Shown here: piece after piece, positions 20,318-21,217 of the stretch
Numbering within the stretch: position 1 is the stretch's first letter
How the letters are laid out: each line of letters begins with the position of its first letter
IMG/VR virus record: IMGVR_UViG_3300028025_000801
Span: 1-21,217 of that record
Reading direction: 5' to 3' (one strand)
Source of the DNA: a virus
DNA length: 21,217 nucleotides
Made by a program: the position numbers and the translations under genes
The notes under the pieces: generated by a model
What the model was told of the DNA's origin: nothing
Databases searched by the model: none
What the model saw: the letters and a program-made list of their open reading frames with translations, nothing else

Positions 20318-21217
20318 CTACTTTTTCAAAACATAACCACCGCGTCGCATGCTAACGGGTTGTGCGTTGTTTTGCACTATCCCAGCATTGTTTTGCGCGG
20401 GTGCAGCAGCTTGCGGTGGAGGCTGCTGTGGCGGTGGTGGTGCTTTGTTCATACCCTGCGCAATACCCATTTGATTCTGTCCTTGCTGTGGGGGCGGCGA
20501 AGGTGGTTGTTGCGGTTGTGGCTGCTGTTGTTGAGCTTGTTGCATTTGCTGCGGCTCTGGCTGCTGCCCGTACATGTCATAAGGCTGCTGATACATCTGG
20601 TTTTGGTAAGGGTCAAAAGGATTAAACCCTTGCATCATGCCGCCGTAGGGGTCGTAACCCATACCGTAACCGCCCATACCACCATAACCACCCATACCCC
20701 CGTATGGATCATATCCTTGCATACCAAACCCGTATTGAGGTTGTGGAGAGTACGGTTGGTATTGCTGTTGGTCACCAGCCTGTTGATTAAACATACCGGT
20801 GTAATCCTGTTGCTGCTGTTGCTGCTGTGTATTCTGGGCTTGCTGTGTTTTTTGATTTACAAATTTTTGCTGTTCTTGCTGTTGTTGTTTTTCTTGCGCA
20901 GCTTCCTCTTCTCTTCTTTGTTGTTGCTCTCGCTGAGCTTCTTCTACTAACGGAGCTTGCTCTTCTTGGTATTGTTTATCAAGAACGGCTTTACCCGCTG
21001 CTTTAATCTTTTCTATTTCAGCGTTAGCTCTATCAATAGCGGCTTGATTACTGCCGCCCATACCTTGATACACAGGTGCGTTTGCTTGTTTTTGAAGATT
21101 CGCTATTTGCTTTACTTGAGCTGGAGTTAAACCCTCAGCGTTTGTAGCAGAAGCAGCTTTTGCAGCGGCGGCTTTTTTGCCAGCGGCGGCTTGTGCAGCG
21201 GCAGCTTTCTTATCTTG
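20318..21217 (-). CDS. Partial CDS: Gln/Glu-rich then Tyr/Gly/Met-rich low-complexity protein (299 visible residues)
   Basis: The frame stays open to the right edge, so the true start lies outside; a GTG at 21073 is internal. The visible protein begins with Ala/Lys-rich sequence, has a conserved-looking TPAQVKQIANLQKQ, then a Glu/Gln/Arg helix (QYQEEQAPLVEEAQREQQQR) and long Gln runs. Residues about 140-190 are Tyr/Gly/Met-rich (GYDPYGGMGGYGGMGGYG), like prion-type segments, then Pro/Gln-rich, ending SMRRGGYVLKK. The Ala/Gln start and poly-Gln tract could form a coiled coil. Function unknown; probably a flexible virion or assembly protein. The 38-bp gap after its stop holds only the next Shine-Dalgarno. 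Confidence 0.75.
   Translation of the reverse strand, partial: QDKKAAAAQAAAGKKAAAAKAASATNAEGLTPAQVKQIANLQKQANAPVYQGMGGSNQAAIDRANAEIEKIKAAGKAVLDKQYQEEQAPLVEEAQREQQQRREEEAAQEKQQQQEQQKFVNQKTQQAQNTQQQQQQQDYTGMFNQQAGDQQQYQPYSPQPQYGFGMQGYDPYGGMGGYGGMGGYGMGYDPYGGMMQGFNPFDPYQNQMYQQPYDMYGQQPEPQQMQQAQQQQPQPQQPPSPPPQQGQNQMGIAQGMNKAPPPPQQPPPQAAAPAQNNAGIVQNNAQPVSMRRGGYVLKK

Noticed and set aside
19815-20950. Long plus-strand frames opposite the Ala/Lys- and Gln-rich genes
   Set aside because: Ala/Leu-rich antisense reading of repetitive codons; no start context, no link to the operon, and the minus-strand genes have strong Shine-Dalgarno sequences.

Overview
The window looks like part of the late (virion and lysis) region of a tailed double-stranded DNA phage, probably an uncultivated aquatic, podovirus-like phage. 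Every gene I can support lies on the minus strand. They are packed end to end with 1-8 nt gaps or with ATGA and TAATG overlaps, most have a visible Shine-Dalgarno sequence, and no stretch of 300 bases lacks a gene. No terminase, portal, major capsid protein, polymerase, integrase, tRNA or CRISPR is visible, so host and taxonomy cannot be fixed from this window. The phage type is inferred from a lysozyme/holin cassette, several tail-fibre-type proteins, two adaptor-like proteins, a tail-hub-like protein and a GNAT-like protein.

Reading in the direction of transcription (high to low coordinates): 21217-18167 holds low-complexity and small basic proteins (a Gln/Tyr/Gly-rich partial gene, an Ala/Lys/Pro-rich gene, a run of tiny Lys/Arg-rich genes, a Pro/Gln/Met-rich gene and a Lys-rich gene). 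At 18166-15837 lie two adaptor-like proteins around a zinc-ribbon protein and two small basic proteins. At 15826-7066 lie six beta-rich, Thr/Ser/Gly-rich virion proteins, including two fibre-like proteins (537 and 505 aa) and a 1397-aa fibre with a glycine-rich tip. At 7062-5072 is the lysis cassette: a protein that appears to start at ATT, two small membrane proteins, a three-segment holin-like protein and a GH24-type lysozyme. From 5070 to 1 come a zinc-ribbon protein, an 819-aa tail-hub-like protein, a 105-aa protein, a GNAT-like protein, a 548-aa Ala-rich protein and the first 16 codons of the next gene.

Three small genes were read directly from the sequence: 16828-17001, 18991-19164 and 19394-19510. 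One gene was extended to a non-standard start (6451-7062). Several starts were moved to downstream ATGs with better support (2387, 16568, 18484). The most unusual signals are a short Met-basic-basic-Gly-Gly motif recurring near the ends of otherwise unrelated small proteins, one Thr-rich beta module present three times in two virion genes, and a glycine-rich fibre tip split by a different beta module. Functional names come from remembered family features, not from a database search.
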